A stretch of DNA of 64,000 nucleotides from Herbaspirillum sp. DW155. Lineage in GTDB: Bacteria > Pseudomonadota > Gammaproteobacteria > Burkholderiales > Burkholderiaceae_D. The stretch lies in the NCBI RefSeq assembly GCF_037076565.1, contig NZ_AP029028.1:2914001-2978000 (forward strand). Direction: 5' to 3'. Every line of letters begins with the position of its first letter. Positions within the stretch are counted from its first letter, which is position 1. Below the pieces are notes generated by a model. The model did no database searches. It worked only from the letters and a program-made list of their open reading frames with translations, and was not told where the DNA came from. This document shows, piece by piece, positions 1 through 9,327 of the stretch. The position numbers and the translations under genes were made by a program.

Positions 1-419
1 TCGCGGTAGCGCGCCTGATCCGCGCCGTCGCCGCTCTCGGGCGGCACCTGGGCCGCGCCGTAGCGGGCGGCGCGGCCATTGATGAAGAGCACGTTATCGC
101 GCAGCTCCACCACGTCGCCGGGCAGGCCGATGATGCGCTTGAGCAGCAGTTCGCCGGCCTGGCGCGAATCGATCGTCACGATGTCGCCGCGCCTGGGCTC
201 GCCCAGGCGCATCAGGCTGATGTGCGTGAGCGGCAGGCGCAGGTCATAGGCCGTTTTGTCCACCAGGATGCGGTCGCCCACCATCACGGTCGGCAGCATG
301 GAGCCGCTGGGCACGACGTTGTAGTCGGCAATGGCGCTGCGAAACACCACCATGAGCGCAATGAAGGCCAGCAAGCCCTTGTTGCCTGCTACCAGTTTTT
401 TCACAGTGGAGCTCATCAT
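1..419 (-). CDS. lepB: Signal peptidase I, N-terminal part (runs off the window)
   Basis: Read on the minus strand from an ATG at 419 this gives about 139 residues before the window ends. A single hydrophobic segment (about residues 15-30) anchors the protein. It is followed by the type I signal peptidase serine motif PSGSM (nucleophile Ser40) and by LLLKRIIGLPGD with the general-base lysine near residue 94. The serine/lysine dyad of family S26 is therefore present. The protein should cleave signal peptides from exported preproteins at the periplasmic face of the inner membrane. It has only one membrane segment before the serine, so it is shorter at the N terminus than E. coli LepB. A second ATG at 416 is equally possible. 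The C-terminal catalytic core lies outside the window, so it cannot be told whether this is the housekeeping enzyme or an extra paralogue. Confidence 0.85.
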   Translation of the reverse strand, partial: MMSSTVKKLVAGNKGLLAFIALMVVFRSAIADYNVVPSGSMLPTVMVGDRILVDKTAYDLRLPLTHISLMRLGEPRRGDIVTIDSRQAGELLLKRIIGLPGDVVELRDNVLFINGRAARYGAAQVPPESGDGADQARYR

Positions 420-468
420 GATGAATTCGTATTGGCCATATTCGAAGAGGCCACCATGCTAAACGAAA

Positions 469-1866
469 TCAGGACCATGCGGGCCGCGCCGAACGCAAGG
501 GCGAGGCCGGGCGGTCCCAGGCCATCTCCGCCTGGCCCAGGCTGAGCGGCCCGAGCAAGCGCCGGGCCGTTCCCCAGGCCGTCATTTCCTGATGCGGGTG
601 CAGGTCGGCCGGCGTCTCCCCGGCGAGCTGCGGCTGCCCGGATGAGGCGGCATGAGCCGGATGAGCGGCCAGCAGGCAGGCGGTGCGGGCCAGCGACAGG
701 CGGTATTGGCTCCCGGCCCCGTCGGTCTGGCGCAGCGTCAGTCCGCGCACGGCGGCGGCAGCCATGAGATAACCGGTGGCGTGATCCAGTGCCTGGACCG
801 GTAGCGGCACAGGCTTGTCGCCGCCGGCGGCGCGCATGCCCGCCTCGGCAATGCCGCTGCTCATCTGCACCAGACTGTCGAAGCCGCGCCGTGCAGCCCA
901 GGGGCCGCTCCAGCCGTAGGCGTTCAACGCCACATCCACCAGGCCGGGGTTGAGCTCGCGGCGGCGCTGTGCGCCCAGCCCCAGCCGCTCCAGCGCATCG
1001 GCGCGGTAGCCATGCACCATCACGTCGGCCTGCCGCAGCAGGTCTTCCAGGACAGCGCGGTCGGCGGGCCGGCGCAGATCCAGTCCGGCGCAGCGCTTGC
1101 CCAGCGTCATTTCCGGGACCACGCCCGGTTCGTCCCAGTAGGCCGGGTCGATACGCAGCACATCGGCACCGAAGCCGGCCAGGAAACGCGTGGCGGTCGG
1201 GCCGGCCAGCACGCGCGTAAGATCCAGCACGCGCACCCCGGCCAGTGGCCGTGCGGGGTCGATCCTGCGCGCCGGCACGGCGGCGCCCGCGAAGAACTGG
1301 CGTGCCACCAGCGGCTCGCTGGCCACGGCTGCCCCTTGCGGATGGCTGGCCCATTGCGCGTGGCTGCGCATCTGGGCAGCGCAGCCGCCGTGCGCCACCA
1401 CTGCGCTTTCCAGTTCTGTCGCCTGCCAGCGTGCCACGGCGTGCGCAACGTCCTCGCGCGCGGCGCTCTGCGCATCCAGCCCCAGTGCGGCCAATGCCGC
1501 CGCACGATGATGGGGGGCATTGGTATGCAGGCGTATCCAGCCGTCGGCAGCGCGGTAGTCTCCCGCCACCGCATCCCACAAAGGCGGCGGTGCCCAGCCC
1601 TGGGGACGCAGGCTGCTGCTGAACCACATCGCCGCCAGACGGCGGTCACACACCACTTCCGGGCGCGCCGCGCCGCCGCTGTGGACCAGGCCGGCCAGCG
1701 CCAGCCCGGCTGCGGCCACCGACGCCTGGGCCAGGTCGGTGGTGGCAAACACCGAGGGCAGGTCGCCCTGCCCCACCAGCCTGACGGCGGCGGGTTCATC
1801 GGGATGACCGTCGAGCGCGCTCCAGATCAGTTGCAGCATGGTCTGGGCAATGGAACGGGATGTCAT
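469..1866 (-). CDS. CaiB/BaiF-type CoA-transferase family protein with permuted domain order
   Basis: The protein has 465 residues. The ATG at 1866 is preferred over an upstream TTG at 1881 because GAGG lies 6 nt before it. The second half starts with PLAGVRVLDLTRVLAGP (about residue 207) and FGADVLRID, which is the usual N-terminal start of family III CoA-transferases. The first half contains DYRAADGWIRL (about residue 103), which normally belongs to the C-terminal half. The order therefore looks circularly permuted. At SQYRLSLARTA (about 386-396), where formyl-CoA transferase has its catalytic Asp, a Thr seems to stand. This kind of protein recurs in proteobacteria without a known substrate as far as I recall. 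It may be a CoA-transferase with altered chemistry or an acyl-CoA binding protein. It is transcribed divergently from the helix-turn-helix citrate synthase, which suggests shared control. Confidence 0.8.
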   Translation of the reverse strand: MTSRSIAQTMLQLIWSALDGHPDEPAAVRLVGQGDLPSVFATTDLAQASVAAAGLALAGLVHSGGAARPEVVCDRRLAAMWFSSSLRPQGWAPPPLWDAVAGDYRAADGWIRLHTNAPHHRAAALAALGLDAQSAAREDVAHAVARWQATELESAVVAHGGCAAQMRSHAQWASHPQGAAVASEPLVARQFFAGAAVPARRIDPARPLAGVRVLDLTRVLAGPTATRFLAGFGADVLRIDPAYWDEPGVVPEMTLGKRCAGLDLRRPADRAVLEDLLRQADVMVHGYRADALERLGLGAQRRRELNPGLVDVALNAYGWSGPWAARRGFDSLVQMSSGIAEAGMRAAGGDKPVPLPVQALDHATGYLMAAAAVRGLTLRQTDGAGSQYRLSLARTACLLAAHPAHAASSGQPQLAGETPADLHPHQEMTAWGTARRLLGPLSLGQAEMAWDRPASPLRSARPAWS

Positions 1867-1927
1867 GGCGGGCCTCGTCAAGCAATGCGATGCAAGCAGG
1901 ATACTAGCCTTGAATTAATCGTCAATA

Positions 1928-1944
1928 TTGATTACTTTAATCAA
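1928..1944. promoter_or_regulatory. Palindromic operator candidate between CoA-transferase and HTH-citrate synthase
   Basis: TTGATTA-CTT-TAATCAA is a perfect inverted repeat with 7-bp arms and a 3-nt spacer. It sits in an AT-rich patch of the 108-bp divergent intergenic region, in otherwise GC-rich DNA. A dimeric regulator could bind it and control both genes; the neighbouring protein with a helix-turn-helix domain is the obvious candidate. Binding is inferred. Confidence 0.5.
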
Positions 1945-1974
1945 CTTATCGATCCCTTCATCTTCATCTATTCC

Positions 1975-3159
1975 GTGAGCCGCTACCTTTCTTCATCCCA
2001 GGCCGCCACCCTCTTGGGCGTGTCGCGCCAGACGCTGTACGCCTACGTCAGCCGTGGCCTGCTGCACGCGCATCCCGGCGGGCAAGCGCGCGACAGCCGC
2101 TACCTGGCCAGCGAGGTCGAGCGCCTGGCGGCCAGCCGCAGCCGCGGGCGCAAGCCGCGCGAAGTGGCGCGGGCGGCGCTGGACTGGGGCTTGCCGGTGC
2201 TGGAATCGGCGCTCACGCTGATCGAAGACGGCCGGCTCTACTACCGTGGCCGCGACGCCGTAGCGCTCAGCGCCACGGCCAGCGTGGAAGAAGTGGCGGC
2301 ACTGCTGTGGGAGTGCGAGGTGGCCGACGCCTTCGGCGACACGCCCCCGTCCATGCCCAGCGAACTGGCTGCAGTACAGGCCCAATGGACGCAGGGTCGC
2401 GCTGAACAGACCCTGTTACCGCTCTTCGCACTGGCCTGCGGCACCGACATCGGTGCGCAATGGCGCCTGCCGCTGCCGCGCCGCCTGGCCAGCTGCGGCG
2501 AACTGGTGCGCCGCCTAGCAGCCTGCCTGCTGGGCAGTGCGCCCTCCACGGCCCCCTTGCACCTCCAGTGCGCCCGCGCCTGGCGCCTCGATGAGGCGGG
2601 TGCCCAGCTGGTGCGGCGCGCCCTGGTGCTGTGTGCCGACCATGAACTGAATGCGTCCGGCTTTACCGCCCGCTGCATCGCCTCCACCGGGGCCAGCCTG
2701 CAAGCCGCCGTCATTGGTGGGCTGGCCGCCCTGTCCGGCCCGCTGCATGGCGGTACCACGGCACGGGTCGACGCCCTGCTCGATGCGCTGGACGCGCATG
2801 CCGACCCGGCCGCGAGCGTGCGCGAACGGCTGGCGCGCGGCGATGAGCTGCCCGGCTTCGGGCACCATCTCTATCCGCAGGGCGACGTGCGCGCCATCGC
2901 CCTGCTGGACACCTTGCTGCCTGCCCATCCGCGCTGGCAGCAAATCATCGACGTGGTGCGCGAACTGACGGGTCATCCACCCTCGGTGGACTTTGCCATG
3001 GCCGCCCTGCGGCGGCATCTGCGACTGCCGCCGGGCAGCGCCTTTGGGCTGTTCGCGCTGGGGCGCTCGCTGGGATGGATCGCCCATGCCCTCGAACAGG
3101 GACGCAACGGCAACCTGATCCGGCCACGTGCCGCCTATACCGGAATACGCCCTGGCTGA
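1975..3159 (+). CDS. Citrate synthase family protein with N-terminal helix-turn-helix domain
   Basis: The protein has 394 residues from a GTG at 1975. No in-frame ATG lies close by and no clear ribosome site is seen, so the start is the best guess. Residues 1-60 form a MerR/excisionase-like DNA-binding domain (SSSQAATLLGVSRQTLYAYV, then a SRYLASEVERL wing/recognition part). Residues from about 65 are a citrate synthase fold. ADHELNAS (His222), GPLHGG (His258), GFGHHLYP (His297) and PSVDFAM (Asp339) match the substrate-binding and catalytic positions, so the His/His/Asp triad is intact. It could condense acetyl- or propionyl-CoA with an oxo acid, or use the fold to sense a metabolite while binding DNA. 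The divergent CoA-transferase and the palindrome between them favour a linked, possibly autoregulated unit. A separate housekeeping gltA is expected elsewhere. Confidence 0.85.
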   Translation: MSRYLSSSQAATLLGVSRQTLYAYVSRGLLHAHPGGQARDSRYLASEVERLAASRSRGRKPREVARAALDWGLPVLESALTLIEDGRLYYRGRDAVALSATASVEEVAALLWECEVADAFGDTPPSMPSELAAVQAQWTQGRAEQTLLPLFALACGTDIGAQWRLPLPRRLASCGELVRRLAACLLGSAPSTAPLHLQCARAWRLDEAGAQLVRRALVLCADHELNASGFTARCIASTGASLQAAVIGGLAALSGPLHGGTTARVDALLDALDAHADPAASVRERLARGDELPGFGHHLYPQGDVRAIALLDTLLPAHPRWQQIIDVVRELTGHPPSVDFAMAALRRHLRLPPGSAFGLFALGRSLGWIAHALEQGRNGNLIRPRAAYTGIRPG

Positions 3160-3288
3160 CAAAATTGTCATCTTGATGTCAGCCTCGTGTTGAGGGGCAA
3201 CATTTACATTAGCGCTGTAAGCCGAGGTCGACCGTGAGCGCTGAGGGGCGCTGCCAGCCGGCCGGTCCTTCATCCGCAAGCCATCTCC

Positions 3289-4851
3289 GTGAGCCCTATG
3301 GTCGTCCCGTTTCGCCGCGTCGCAGCCAGCGTCAGTCTTCGTCATTTCACTCATCCCCCCCACAATTCCCCCTTCCGCGCCAAGAAGGGAATGACGGTGC
3401 TGGCGCTGGCCGCGCTGCTGGGCGGTTGCGCCGTCGGCCCCGACTATGTGCGTCCGGCCATGGAGCTGCCCCAGGCCTACAAGGAGCAAGGCCCCTGGAA
3501 AGTGGCCGCGCCGCGCCAGGTCGATGACCGCCAGCGCTGGTGGGAAGCCTATGGTGATCCCGTCCTCAACGACCTGATCGCCCAGGCCAACGCCGCCAAC
3601 CAGACCATCCAGCAAGCCGCCGCCCAGTATCGCCAGGCCCAGGCCACCGCCGCCGTGGCGCGCGCCAGCCTGTGGCCGACCGTTGGCGCGCAGGCCGGTG
3701 CCACGCGCGCGCAAACCAACACCAATGGCGTGCAGCGACTGGGCAACACCTACACCGTGGGTCTGAACGCATCGTGGGAAGCCGATCTCTGGGGGCGCAT
3801 CCGCCGTGGCACCGAAGCCGGCGACGCCAATGCCGAAGCCAGCGCCGCCAGCCTGGCCGCCGCCCGCCTGACGATCCAGGCCACCCTGGCCCAGGACTAC
3901 CTGCAATTGCGCGTGACCGACCTGCAAAAGGATCTGTATCGCCGCACCGTTGCGGCCTATACGCGCTCGCTGCAGCTGACCAGCCATCAGTACCAGGCCG
4001 GTACCGCCCTGCGCTCGGACGTGGCGCAGGCCGAGACGCAATTGCGCGCGGCCCAGGCGCAACTGATTGATCTGGAGGCCACCCGCAACCAGCTGGAACA
4101 CGCCATCGCCATGCTGATCGGCAAGGCGCCCGCCGCCTTCACTCTGGCACCGCTGCCGGCCGCCGACGCCAGTGACGAGGCCATGGACGCCAATGCCCGG
4201 CGCCTGCAAGCGAGCCTGCCGCAGATCCCGGCAGGCCTGCCTTCGGACCTGCTGGAGCGCCGCCCCGACATCGCCAATGCCGAACGCCTGGCCGCCGCCG
4301 CCAATGCCAACATCGGCGTAGCGCGGGCAGCCTACTTCCCGACCCTGACGCTCTCCACCAGCGGCGGCTACAGCAATGCGTCCTTCGCCGACCTCTTCAA
4401 TACGCCCGGCCGTGTCTGGTCGCTGGGCGCGGCGCTGGCCGAGACCCTCTTCGACGGCGGCGCGCGCAGCGCCCGCAATGACGCCGCCGTCGCGGCCTAC
4501 GACGCGGCCGCCGCGCAATACAAGCAGACCGTGCTGGCCGCTCTGCAGGATGTGGAAGACAACCTCTCCACCCTGCGCGTGCTGGATCAGGAAAGCGCCG
4601 TCCAGGCCCAGGCCGTGCAATCGGCCCAGCTGGCCGAACGACTGGCGATGAGCCAATACCGCGCCGGCACGGTGACCTATCTGTCGGTGGTGACCAGCCA
4701 GGCGACGTCGCTGACCAACCAGCGCAGCGCGGTGACCCTGCTGGGCCGCCAGCTGGTCGCCAGCGTGGCGCTGATCAAGGCCACCGGAGGCGGCTGGCAA
4801 GCCGGACAAGCCGATCCGGCCAGCCAGCAGGCCCCCACGGCGGCGCGCTGA
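3289..4851 (+). CDS. RND efflux outer-membrane lipoprotein, NodT family
   Basis: The protein has 520 residues and is the outer-membrane channel of a tripartite efflux pump. A lipoprotein signal with the lipobox LLGGC (Cys near residue 47) is preceded by basic residues, followed by the family start VGPDYVRPA. Two repeats of long alpha-helical and beta-strand parts follow, with the typical LLERRPDIANAERLAAAAN and the closing RAGTVTYLSVVTSQATSLTNQ. The start is uncertain: the annotated GTG at 3289 keeps the positively charged n-region needed for export, whereas the ATG at 3391 would remove it. It is the first gene of an operon with the adaptor and the inner-membrane permease, followed by a two-component pair. 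Substrate cannot be told from sequence. Confidence 0.92.
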   Translation: MSPMVVPFRRVAASVSLRHFTHPPHNSPFRAKKGMTVLALAALLGGCAVGPDYVRPAMELPQAYKEQGPWKVAAPRQVDDRQRWWEAYGDPVLNDLIAQANAANQTIQQAAAQYRQAQATAAVARASLWPTVGAQAGATRAQTNTNGVQRLGNTYTVGLNASWEADLWGRIRRGTEAGDANAEASAASLAAARLTIQATLAQDYLQLRVTDLQKDLYRRTVAAYTRSLQLTSHQYQAGTALRSDVAQAETQLRAAQAQLIDLEATRNQLEHAIAMLIGKAPAAFTLAPLPAADASDEAMDANARRLQASLPQIPAGLPSDLLERRPDIANAERLAAAANANIGVARAAYFPTLTLSTSGGYSNASFADLFNTPGRVWSLGAALAETLFDGGARSARNDAAVAAYDAAAAQYKQTVLAALQDVEDNLSTLRVLDQESAVQAQAVQSAQLAERLAMSQYRAGTVTYLSVVTSQATSLTNQRSAVTLLGRQLVASVALIKATGGGWQAGQADPASQQAPTAAR

Positions 4852-4906
4852 GCGGCGCACAGACTATTTCGAATCCAACGTGACACTTCCAGGACGAGTT
4901 TCAGGC

Positions 4907-6178
4907 ATGACCACCTCACCCAACTCCCCAACATCCCCCAACGCTCCCCGGCATCCGCGCACACCGCGACGCTCCACCCTGGCCATCGCCGTGGCAGCCG
5001 CCCTGCTCCTCGCCGCCGGCGTGGCTGGCTGGTCCACCATGCAGCGCGCCAGTGCCGCCGACCAGAGCACGGCCAAGGCCGCCCCGCCGGTGGCGGTTTC
5101 GCTGGCGCGCGTGCAGGAACGCGACCTGCCGCTCTACCTGGCCGGTGTGGGCACCGTCACGGCCAATGCCAGCGTGGTGGTCAAGACCCGCATCGACGGC
5201 CAGTTGGACAAGGTGGGATTCGAGGAAGGTGAAGACGTCAAGAAAGGCCAGTTGCTGGCCCAGATCGACTCGCGCGCCTTGCAGGCACAACTGGCCCAGG
5301 CCGAAGCGCAGCGCGCCAGGGATGCCGCCAACCTCATGAATGCGCGGCTGGACCTGCAGCGCTACACCACCCTGCGTGGCCAGGACGCGGCCACCCAGCA
5401 GCAGCTCGATACGCAAAAGGCGCTGGTGGCGCAGCTGGAAGCCACGGTCAAGACCGATGAGGCGCAGGTGGCCTATGCCAGGGTGCAACTGAGCTATACC
5501 ACCATCAACGCTCCCATTTCGGGCCGCGTCGGTGCGCGCCTGGTCGATCCGGGCAATATCGTTCATGCGGCAGACACTACCGGTCTGGTCGTGATCAACC
5601 AGATCGACCCGATCACCGTGGTCTTCACCTTGCCCGAAGAAGCCGTGGTCAGCATCAACCGCGCCCAGCGCAACAGCCAGAAACCGCTCAAGGTGATCGC
5701 CGCCGCGCGCGACTCGCAGGAAGTTCTGGCCACCGGCAAGCTGGTGCTGCTGGACAACCAGATCAACACCAGCAACGGCACCGTGCAACTGAAGGCGCGC
5801 TTCGACAATGCCGAGCACAAGCTGTGGCCGGGCCAGTACGTCAACGCCCGCCTGGTGATGAACAGTCATGGCAATGCCCTGACCGTGCCGGCTGCGGCCA
5901 TTCAGCGTAACCAGCAAGGCACCTACGTCTACGCCATCGACCAGGAAGACAAGGCCAGCATGCAACCGGTCAAGGTCGACCGCATCCAGGATGGCATCGC
6001 CGTGCTGGCTGCAGACAGCGGCGTCACGGCCGATCAGCGGGTGGTGATCGACGGCCAGTACAAGCTCAAGCCGGGCAGCCGCATCGTGGAGAGCAAGCCG
6101 CAGCCGGCCAAGGGGGCTGCCCCCGCTGCCCCGGCTGCCGGCACTGCCAACGCTGAGGCGAAAGGAAGCACCAAGTGA
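4907..6178 (+). CDS. RND efflux membrane fusion (adaptor) protein, MdtA-like
   Basis: The protein has 423 residues. I chose the ATG at 4907, which has AGGA 11-12 nt upstream, over the GTG at 4880 that would add nine residues. A cytoplasmic stretch rich in Pro and Ser is followed by one membrane anchor (about residues 25-42). Then come the HlyD/MdtA features: the lipoyl half-motif RIDGQLDKVGFEEGEDVKKG, a helical hairpin, the second half-motif YTTINAPISGRVGARLVDPG, and a beta-barrel and membrane-proximal domain. The protein links the permease to the outer-membrane channel across the periplasm. Its stop overlaps the start of the permease gene by 4 bp. The C-terminal tail is low-complexity Ala/Pro. 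Confidence 0.93.
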   Translation: MTTSPNSPTSPNAPRHPRTPRRSTLAIAVAAALLLAAGVAGWSTMQRASAADQSTAKAAPPVAVSLARVQERDLPLYLAGVGTVTANASVVVKTRIDGQLDKVGFEEGEDVKKGQLLAQIDSRALQAQLAQAEAQRARDAANLMNARLDLQRYTTLRGQDAATQQQLDTQKALVAQLEATVKTDEAQVAYARVQLSYTTINAPISGRVGARLVDPGNIVHAADTTGLVVINQIDPITVVFTLPEEAVVSINRAQRNSQKPLKVIAAARDSQEVLATGKLVLLDNQINTSNGTVQLKARFDNAEHKLWPGQYVNARLVMNSHGNALTVPAAAIQRNQQGTYVYAIDQEDKASMQPVKVDRIQDGIAVLAADSGVTADQRVVIDGQYKLKPGSRIVESKPQPAKGAAPAAPAAGTANAEAKGSTK

Positions 6179-9100
6179 GCGTCTCCGCCGCCTTCATCAA
6201 GCGTCCCATCGGCACCACGCTGCTGGCCATCGCCATTCTGCTGGTGGGGATTGCGGTCTGGCCGCTGCTGCCGGTGGCGCCCCTGCCGCAGGTCGATTTC
6301 CCGACCATCCAGGTCACGGCGCAATTGCCCGGGGGCAGTCCCGAGACCATGGCCTCCAACGTGGCGCAGCCGCTGGAGCGCCAGTTCTCGCTCATCGCGG
6401 GCCTCTCGCAGATGACCTCGCAGAGTACCCTTGGCAGCACCCAGATCACCCTGCAGTTCGACCTGAACCGCAACATCGATGCGGCCGCGCTGGACGTGCA
6501 GGCCGCCATCAACGCTTCCACCGGGCAGTTGCCGTCCAACCTGCCCAATCCACCGACCTTCCGCAAGATCAACCCGGCCGATTCGCCCATCATGATCATG
6601 TCGGTGCAGTCCGATGCGCTGCCGCTGACGGTGGTCAACGACTATGCCGACAACATCCTGGCCCAGCAGATCTCGCAGATTTCCGGCGTAGGCCTGGTCA
6701 ACGTGAACGGCCAGCAAAAGCCGGCCGTGCGCATCCAGGTCGATCCGGCCAAGATCGCTACGCTGGGCATCAGCCTGGAAGACATTCGTGGCGTCATCGC
6801 CACCACCACCGTGAACCAGCCCAAGGGCACCGTGGATGGCGCGCGCCAGGCCTTTACCGTCTATACCAACGACCAGTTGCTCAAGGCCGACCAGTGGAGT
6901 GACATGGTGCTGGCCTGGCGCAATGGCGCACCGATCCGGGTCAAGGACATCGGCGTGGCCATCGACGGTCCGGAAAACAACAAGATCGCCGCCTGGGCCT
7001 TCGCCGGGGCCGCCAACAGCTCCGAGCACACCATCACCAATGGCCGCTCCATCGTGCTGGCCATCACCAAGCAACCCGGTGCCAACGTGATCGAGACGGT
7101 GGGCCGCATCAAGGCCGCCATGCCGCGCCTGCGCGCCGCCATTCCGGCGGCCATCCAGGTCAATACCCTGATCGACCGCACCCAGACCATCCGCGCCTCG
7201 GTGGAAGATGTGGAATTCACGCTGGTGCTGACCATCGCGCTGGTGGTGATGGTCATCTTCGTGTTCCTGCGCAACGTCGCCGCCACGCTGATCCCCTCGG
7301 TGACGGTGCCGCTGGCCATCATGGGGACGGCCGGGGTGATGTACGTGGTCGGCTACAGCCTCGACAACCTGTCGCTGATGGCGCTGACCATCGCGGTCGG
7401 CTTCGTGGTGGACGATGCCATCGTCATGCTGGAAAACATCTACCGCTACGTCGAGGAAGGCATGTCGCCGCTGGAGGCCGCGCTGAAGGGCGCGGGCGAG
7501 ATCGGTTTCACCATCATCTCGATCTCGGTGTCGCTGGTGGCGGTGTTCATTCCGCTGCTGCTCATGGGCGGCATCGTCGGCCGCCTGTTCCGCGAGTTCG
7601 CGGTGACGGTCACGCTGACCATCGGGGTGTCGGTCATCATCTCGCTCACCCTGACGCCGATGCTGTGCTCGCGCTTCCTCAAGAACGAACATGGCCGCCA
7701 GCACGGCAAGCTGTACCAGTGGTTTGAGCGCTGCTTCGACGCCATGCTCAATGGCTACAAGCGCGGGCTGGACGTGGTGATGAAGCACCAGTTCATTACG
7801 CTGATGAGTTTCCTCGCCACGGTGGCCCTGACGGTGGTGCTGTTCATCTTCATTCCCAAGGGTTTCTTCCCGCAACAGGACAATGGCGTCATCGTCGGTT
7901 TTGCCGAATCGGCCCAGGATACGTCCTCCGCAGCCATGCAGGAACGTCTGCTGAAGGTCGCCGACGTGGTGCGCCAGGACCCGGACGTGATCGGCTTTGC
8001 CATGAGTGCCGGCTCGACCACCTTCAATACCGGACAGTTCTTCATCGCCCTGAAACCCAAGGATGAAGGCCGCACCGCCAATGCCGACGAAATCATCACG
8101 CGCCTGCGTCCCAAGGTCGCCAAGGTGCAGGGCGTCAACCTGTTCATGCAGGCCAGCCAGGACATCAACGTCGGTGGCCGCCTCTCGCGCACTCAGTACC
8201 AGTACACCATCACCGATACCGATCTGGATGAACTGAACGTGTGGGCGCCGCGCATGCTGGAGCGGTTCCGCCAGTTGCCGCAGCTGACCGACGTGGCGTC
8301 CGACCAGCAGAACCAGGCGGCCGCCGCCGTCATCACCATCGACCGCGCGCGCGCTTCCAGCTTCGGCATTTCGCCTTCGCTGATCGACGCCACCATCTAT
8401 GACGCCATCGGCCAGCGCCAGGTGGCGCAATACTTCACGCAGATCAACAGCTATCGCGTCATTCTCGAGGTGACGCCGCAATTGCAGAAGGATCCTGCAC
8501 TCTTCGACAAACTCTACCTGACCTCGCCGGTGACCGGCCAGCAGGTGCCGCTGTCGACCTTCGTGAAGGTCGATACCACCAAGACCTCCTATCTCTCGAT
8601 CAGCCACCAGAGCCAGTTCCCGGCGGTGACGATTTCCTTCAACCTGGCCAAGGGCGTGTCCCTGGGCGAGGCGGTCGATGTGATCCAGAAGACCAAGGAC
8701 GAAATGGGCGTGCCCCAGACCCTGGTGGGCAACTTCCAGGGCACGGCCAAGGCCTTCGGCGATTCGCTCTCCTCGCAGCCCTATCTGATCGCAGCGGCCC
8801 TGATCGCGGTCTACATCGTGCTGGGCCTGCTCTACGAGAGCTACATCCATCCGCTGACCATCCTGTCGACATTGCCCTCGGCCGGTGTGGGGGCGCTGCT
8901 GATCCTGATGATCGGCGGCTATGACCTGTCGGTGATTGCGTTGATCGGCATCATCCTCTTGATCGGCATCGTCAAGAAGAACGGCATCATGATGATCGAC
9001 TTCGCCCTCACCGCCGAGCGCAACCAGGGCATGAAGCCGGAAGAAGCGATCTACCAGGCCTGCCTGCTGCGCTTCCGCCCCATCATGATGACCACCATGT

Positions 9101-9327
9101 GCGCCCTGCTCTCGGGCCTGCCGCTCATGCTCGGCCACGGCGCCGGTTCCGAGCTGCGCCGGCCGCTGGGCTATGCGATGGTGGGCGGCCTGGTGCTGTC
9201 GCAGGCACTCACGCTCTTTACCACGCCGGTGGTCTATCTCTACCTGGACCGCGCGCACTACTGGTATGAACGCAAGAAGAAGGCAAGGCAGGAACGCAAG
9301 GCGGCGCGCCTGGCGCAGGGGCACTGA
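6175..9327 (+). CDS. RND multidrug efflux permease, MdtB/MdtC-like (HAE1 family)
   Basis: The protein has 1050 residues from a GTG that overlaps the adaptor stop by 4 bp (GTGA). It is a proton-driven inner-membrane pump with 12 membrane segments and two large periplasmic loops. Visible family marks are the N-terminal FIKRPIGTTLLAIAI, the PLPQVDFPTI segment, and the paired aspartates in VGFVVDDAIVMLENI that carry protons in TM4. The C-terminal half contains IGIVKKNGIMMIDFAL and RFRPIMMTTMCALLSGLPLM. It resembles MdtC most. E. coli MdtABC uses two different permeases, whereas only one is encoded here, so a homotrimer is likely. Control by the downstream two-component genes is inferred from position. 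Confidence 0.95.
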   Translation: MSVSAAFIKRPIGTTLLAIAILLVGIAVWPLLPVAPLPQVDFPTIQVTAQLPGGSPETMASNVAQPLERQFSLIAGLSQMTSQSTLGSTQITLQFDLNRNIDAAALDVQAAINASTGQLPSNLPNPPTFRKINPADSPIMIMSVQSDALPLTVVNDYADNILAQQISQISGVGLVNVNGQQKPAVRIQVDPAKIATLGISLEDIRGVIATTTVNQPKGTVDGARQAFTVYTNDQLLKADQWSDMVLAWRNGAPIRVKDIGVAIDGPENNKIAAWAFAGAANSSEHTITNGRSIVLAITKQPGANVIETVGRIKAAMPRLRAAIPAAIQVNTLIDRTQTIRASVEDVEFTLVLTIALVVMVIFVFLRNVAATLIPSVTVPLAIMGTAGVMYVVGYSLDNLSLMALTIAVGFVVDDAIVMLENIYRYVEEGMSPLEAALKGAGEIGFTIISISVSLVAVFIPLLLMGGIVGRLFREFAVTVTLTIGVSVIISLTLTPMLCSRFLKNEHGRQHGKLYQWFERCFDAMLNGYKRGLDVVMKHQFITLMSFLATVALTVVLFIFIPKGFFPQQDNGVIVGFAESAQDTSSAAMQERLLKVADVVRQDPDVIGFAMSAGSTTFNTGQFFIALKPKDEGRTANADEIITRLRPKVAKVQGVNLFMQASQDINVGGRLSRTQYQYTITDTDLDELNVWAPRMLERFRQLPQLTDVASDQQNQAAAAVITIDRARASSFGISPSLIDATIYDAIGQRQVAQYFTQINSYRVILEVTPQLQKDPALFDKLYLTSPVTGQQVPLSTFVKVDTTKTSYLSISHQSQFPAVTISFNLAKGVSLGEAVDVIQKTKDEMGVPQTLVGNFQGTAKAFGDSLSSQPYLIAAALIAVYIVLGLLYESYIHPLTILSTLPSAGVGALLILMIGGYDLSVIALIGIILLIGIVKKNGIMMIDFALTAERNQGMKPEEAIYQACLLRFRPIMMTTMCALLSGLPLMLGHGAGSELRRPLGYAMVGGLVLSQALTLFTTPVVYLYLDRAHYWYERKKKARQERKAARLAQGH

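Noticed and set aside
2515..4860. 781-residue minus-strand frame opposite the citrate synthase and NodT genes
   Set aside because: Low-complexity Gly/Gln/Arg composition with no motif; antisense to two well-supported genes.
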